From assembly GCA_020050375.1 (NCBI GenBank), contig JAGVKR010000733.1, positions 1 through 7,730 on the forward strand: DNA of 7,730 nucleotides, in the 5' to 3' direction. Shown here piece by piece: positions 5,745-7,730 of this stretch. The stretch's first letter is position 1. The number at the start of each line of letters is the position of its first letter. The notes beneath the pieces are model-generated. The model saw nothing but the letters and a program-made list of their open reading frames with translations. It did not search any database and was not told the DNA's origin. The stretch is from Planctomycetales bacterium. GTDB taxonomy: Bacteria > Planctomycetota > Planctomycetia > Planctomycetales > Planctomycetaceae. Position numbers and translations under genes: made by a program.

Positions 5745-6758
5745 ATGACAACGCAAACGCTCGTTTCCCGTCGCACGTTTCTTCACCAGGCCGCGGCCCT
5801 CAGCGCCGGCTTGGCAATGGCCAATCGTTGTTCTTCGTCCGGTGCAGCAGAAGGACTGCCATCCAAAGCCCGCATCGCGATCACGCTCGATCTGGAGATG
5901 AGCCGCAACTTCCCCACGTGGGAGACGACCCACTGGGATTACGAAAAGGGGAATCTCGACGCCGACACCAAGGCATATGCCGTCGAAGCGGCCAAGCGGG
6001 TGAAAGAGCGGGGGGGGATGATCCATTTCTTCTGCGTCGGCCGTGTCCTCGAACAGGAGAACGTCGACTGGCTCAAGGACATCGTCGCCGACGGGCATCG
6101 GGTCGGGAACCACACCTACGACCACGTCTACGTCCTCGCGAAGAAGCCCGAGGAGATTCAGTTCCGCTTTACGCGGGCGCCGTGGCTGATGCGCGGCAAG
6201 GCGCCGGCGGAGGTGATCGCCGACAATATTCGGATGTGCACCGAAGCGCTCGACGCGCGGATCGGGATCAAGCCTGCCGGCTTTCGCACGCCGGGCGGGT
6301 TCGCGACGGGGTTGGAAGGTCGCGAGGACATCCAGCAGATGCTGCTCGATCAGGGATTTCGCTGGGTGAGCGCGAAGTATCCGCCGCATGCGAATACGAC
6401 GCCTGGCGAGCGGCCGACGAAAGCCGTGTTCGACGACATTGTGAAGAAGCAGGCCGAGGCGCAGCCGTTTGTCTACAAGAGCGGGTTGATTGAGATTCCG
6501 ATGAACCCGATCAGCGACATCGGCGCCTTCCGCGGCGGTCGCTGGCCTCTCGAAGATTTTCTGACGGCAATCCGCCTGGGCGTCGAATGGGCGATCGAGC
6601 ATAAGGCGGTCTACGATTTCCTCGCGCACCCCTCGTGCCTCGTCGCGACCGATCCGCAGTTCAAAGCGGTCGAGCTGATCTGCGACCTGGTGAAGGCCGC
6701 GGGCGACAAGGCCGAGATCGTCGATCTGGATACGATTGCGGCGACGGTGACACCGTGA
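5745..6758 (+). CDS. Tat-exported polysaccharide deacetylase family protein
   Basis: 337 residues. The N-terminus has a twin-arginine motif ('SRRTFL', Arg9-Arg10) followed by an Ala-rich hydrophobic stretch, so export by the Tat route is predicted with a cut near 'GAAE' (about 33-36). Carbohydrate-esterase-4/NodB-type motifs follow in order: 'ITLDLE' (46-51), where Asp49 is the candidate general base; 'GHRVGNHTYDH' (117-127), with His123 and His127 as candidate metal ligands; 'FRTPGG' (180-185); and 'FLAHPS' (292-297), with His295 as candidate catalytic His. The first motif is D-x-E instead of the classical D-D, as in divergent members. The expected reaction is removal of N- or O-acetyl groups from a glycan; the substrate is unknown. 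ATG at 5745 is chosen over GTG 5739 because GAGG (5736-5739) sits 5 nt before it. A G/C-run hairpin follows the stop. Confidence 0.85.
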   Translation: MTTQTLVSRRTFLHQAAALSAGLAMANRCSSSGAAEGLPSKARIAITLDLEMSRNFPTWETTHWDYEKGNLDADTKAYAVEAAKRVKERGGMIHFFCVGRVLEQENVDWLKDIVADGHRVGNHTYDHVYVLAKKPEEIQFRFTRAPWLMRGKAPAEVIADNIRMCTEALDARIGIKPAGFRTPGGFATGLEGREDIQQMLLDQGFRWVSAKYPPHANTTPGERPTKAVFDDIVKKQAEAQPFVYKSGLIEIPMNPISDIGAFRGGRWPLEDFLTAIRLGVEWAIEHKAVYDFLAHPSCLVATDPQFKAVELICDLVKAAGDKAEIVDLDTIAATVTP

Positions 6759-6764
6759 CGCGCA

Positions 6765-6806
6765 ACTCCCCCCCTTAGGAAGGGGGGGCAGGGGGGGGTC
6801 GCGCGG
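6765..6806 (+). repeat. 42-bp repeat element, copy A (left of the NADAR gene)
   Basis: The order is ACT, seven C, TTAGGAA, seven G, CA, eight G, then TCGCGCGG. It matches the reverse complement of 7371-7412 at 41 of 42 positions. It starts 7 nt after the deacetylase stop. Similar C-run/TTAGGAA/G-run sequences resemble dispersed intergenic repeats; dispersal here is inferred. Confidence 0.8.
6768..6788 (+). terminator. Terminator-like hairpin inside copy A
   Basis: Nine perfect base pairs, CCCCCCCTT (6768-6776) with AAGGGGGGG (6780-6788), close a 3-nt AGG loop 9 nt after the deacetylase stop. A T-tract is missing, so a termination role is plausible but not proven. Confidence 0.5.
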
Positions 6807-6843
6807 CAGAGAATGGAACTCACAGGATTAACGGTCTCAGTCG

Positions 6844-7290
6844 ATGACCCAGACGATCAATTTCTATCGTGTCGCGGACGAATACGGGTACTTTTCGAAT
6901 TTTGCACCGTTTCCCATCGAGATGCGGGGCGTGGTATGGCCGACATCCGAGCATTATTTTCAGGCGCAGAAGTTCGCCGACGAAGGTTACCGCGAGTGTA
7001 TTCGAAGTGAACCTTCGCCAATGAACGCCGCCAGGATGGGGCGCGACAGAAGCAAGTCGCTTCGTCCGGATTGGGAATCGGTGAAAGTCGAGGTGATGCG
7101 GATGGCCGTGCGGGCGAAATTCGATCAGCACCCCGCTATCCGTGAACAATTGATCGCGACGGGCAACGCCACCATTGTCGAACACACGGCGAACGATCGC
7201 TACTGGGGAGATGGGGGCGACGGAAGCGGACAGAATATGCTTGGAAAGGTACTGATGGAGATTCGCGAAGAGCTTCGGCACTCGCCGTGA
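6844..7290 (+). CDS. NADAR-family (YbiA-like) N-glycosidase
   Basis: 148 residues, the normal length for a stand-alone NADAR domain. Motifs in order: 'INFYRVADEYGYFSNF' (5-20), 'WPTSEHYFQAQKF' (32-44; Glu36 and Lys43 highly conserved in the family), 'AKFDQHP' (91-97), 'LIATGNATIVEH' (103-114), 'DRYWGDG' (118-124), and 'GSGQNMLGKVLMEIRE' (127-142). Known: YbiA-type members cleave N-glycosidic bonds of riboflavin intermediates, and other NADAR proteins remove ADP-ribose from guanine in DNA, reversing DarT1-type toxins. The substrate here is unknown. No DarT-like gene is in the window. The ribosome site is poor: AGGA at 6824-6827 is 16 nt from the ATG, but this start gives the expected family N-terminus. 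The gene stands alone between the deacetylase and a convergent helicase gene, flanked by inverted 42-bp repeats. Confidence 0.88.
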   Translation: MTQTINFYRVADEYGYFSNFAPFPIEMRGVVWPTSEHYFQAQKFADEGYRECIRSEPSPMNAARMGRDRSKSLRPDWESVKVEVMRMAVRAKFDQHPAIREQLIATGNATIVEHTANDRYWGDGGDGSGQNMLGKVLMEIREELRHSP

Positions 7291-7358
7291 TTCCACCCAG
7301 TCGACGGACCCGCCTATTGAGAGGCGGCAGAACGAGTGGTTCGAATTCGCTGCCTCTA

Positions 7359-7730
7359 TCAGCCACCGTTCCGCGCGACCCCCCCCGGCCCCCCCTTCCT
7401 AAGGGGGGGAGTGCCTGAGGGCGCGAAGAGCGACTGCTGGAACCCGCGTTTCGACGATCGTCGATCACCGTTTGTCCGGCCATTCGACTCGTGACCGTTC
7501 GGCACATCCTCTGGTTGCCGGCCAGCGCTGGTTGTTCGGAACAATGCCCGGCCTCCTTCAAGCAGAAGCCGCAGCTCGGGCGTTGGCTCGACGAGGAACT
7601 TCAATTCTTTCGCCACGAGGGCCGCGACGGGGATTCCGTCGAGATAAGCCACGCGGTGCGAGGCGATGCTCGGCACCCGTTCGTGTGGCGGCAGGATGCC
7701 GACGAGGTTCAAGGGGTCGGCCGCCGAGAT
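7359..7730 (-). CDS. lhr: C-terminal end of an Lhr-type DEAD/DEAH helicase (5' end outside window)
   Basis: Only the last 123 codons are visible; the frame is open through the right edge. The first visible residues, 'ISAADPLNLVGIL', followed by 'ERVPSIASHRVAYLDGIPVAAL', match the C-terminal block I know from Lhr-family helicases ('SAADPLNLVGIxTPGERVPALxGNRVLYRDGVPVA'). Lhr proteins are ATP-dependent 3'-5' helicases linked to DNA or RNA repair. After 'LLLEGGRALF' the sequence loses family resemblance and continues as a polar tail of about 60 residues. Its last 19 residues or so ('SGTPPLRKGGPGGVARNGG') are encoded by the 42-bp repeat copy B and end at TGA 7359. The tail therefore looks acquired, through insertion of the repeat or loss of an earlier stop. 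The gene converges on the NADAR gene with a 68-bp gap. The family call rests on this short block alone. Confidence 0.7.
   Translation of the reverse strand: MSAADPLNLVGILPPHERVPSIASHRVAYLDGIPVAALVAKELKFLVEPTPELRLLLEGGRALFRTTSAGRQPEDVPNGHESNGRTNGDRRSSKRGFQQSLFAPSGTPPLRKGGPGGVARNGG
7371..7412 (-). repeat. 42-bp repeat element, copy B (right of the NADAR gene, inverted)
   Basis: It is the reverse complement of copy A with one mismatch (G at 7387, where the reverse complement of copy A has T). It lies 80 nt past the NADAR stop and entirely inside the 3' end of the helicase frame, coding for its terminal residues. Confidence 0.8.
7389..7409. terminator. Terminator-like hairpin inside copy B
   Basis: CCCCCCCTT (7389-7397) pairs with AAGGGGGGG (7401-7409) across a 3-nt loop. 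It could end NADAR transcripts, but for the helicase transcript it falls before the stop codon. No T-tract follows on either strand. Confidence 0.4.

Noticed and set aside
5625..6629. Minus-strand open frame of 334 codons
   Set aside because: Antisense shadow of the deacetylase gene; low-quality composition and no motifs.
6765..7412. A complete insertion sequence
   Set aside because: No transposase is encoded, the ends are hairpin repeats rather than typical IS ends, and no direct target duplication is evident at the outer flanks.
1..7730. tRNA, rRNA, CRISPR array, riboswitch or replication origin
   Set aside because: I saw no cloverleaf-like sequence, regularly spaced repeats, conserved riboswitch core or origin-box cluster on either strand; a covariance-model search could still find a structured RNA I missed.

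Overview
The window looks like chromosomal DNA of a planctomycete or a close relative. I infer this from the GC-rich coding sequence, the frequent GTG and TTG starts, and the mix of genes: a PQQ-type beta-propeller protein, a secreted isochorismatase-like protein, a Tat-exported polysaccharide deacetylase, and many short dispersed palindromes in the gaps. No rRNA, tRNA, CRISPR array, transposase or phage gene was seen. Family names come from motif recognition by eye, not from a database search.

Layout. (1) 3-1094 (+) is the 3' part of a beta-propeller gene whose start lies left of the window. (2) 1095-1265 is a convergent gap with a terminator-like hairpin and a head-to-head pair of REP-like palindromes. 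(3) On the minus strand lie a HAD-family hydrolase (1266-2147, TTG start) and, upstream of it, a 6-phosphofructokinase of the pyrophosphate-dependent type (2349-3638, GTG start). A sigma70-like promoter, a leader hairpin and one more REP-like palindrome precede the kinase. (4) On the plus strand, 3903-5543 holds three closely spaced genes: an 80-residue two-helix membrane protein, a 72-residue DUF2283-like protein and an exported isochorismatase-fold protein. (5) After a gap with a long imperfect inverted repeat comes a Tat-dependent polysaccharide deacetylase (5745-6758). (6) A NADAR/YbiA-family gene (6844-7290) lies between two inverted copies of a 42-bp element (41/42 identical). (7) The right edge carries, on the minus strand, the C-terminal end of an Lhr-type helicase whose reading frame runs into the second copy of that 42-bp element.

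How the genes may work together. The PPi-PFK and HAD hydrolase plausibly act on phosphorylated sugars or similar metabolites and may be co-transcribed. The isochorismatase-like protein and the deacetylase are both exported, the first by a Sec-type signal and the second by a Tat signal, so both probably act outside the cytoplasm, but no shared pathway is evident. The NADAR protein is probably an N-glycosidase acting on ADP-ribosylated or related nucleotide substrates.

No complete new multi-gene system is visible. The most distinctive content is the number of different short palindromic elements in the intergenic gaps, the inverted 42-bp pair around the NADAR gene, the repeat-encoded tail on the helicase, and an isochorismatase-fold protein that seems to lack two of the three usual catalytic residues.
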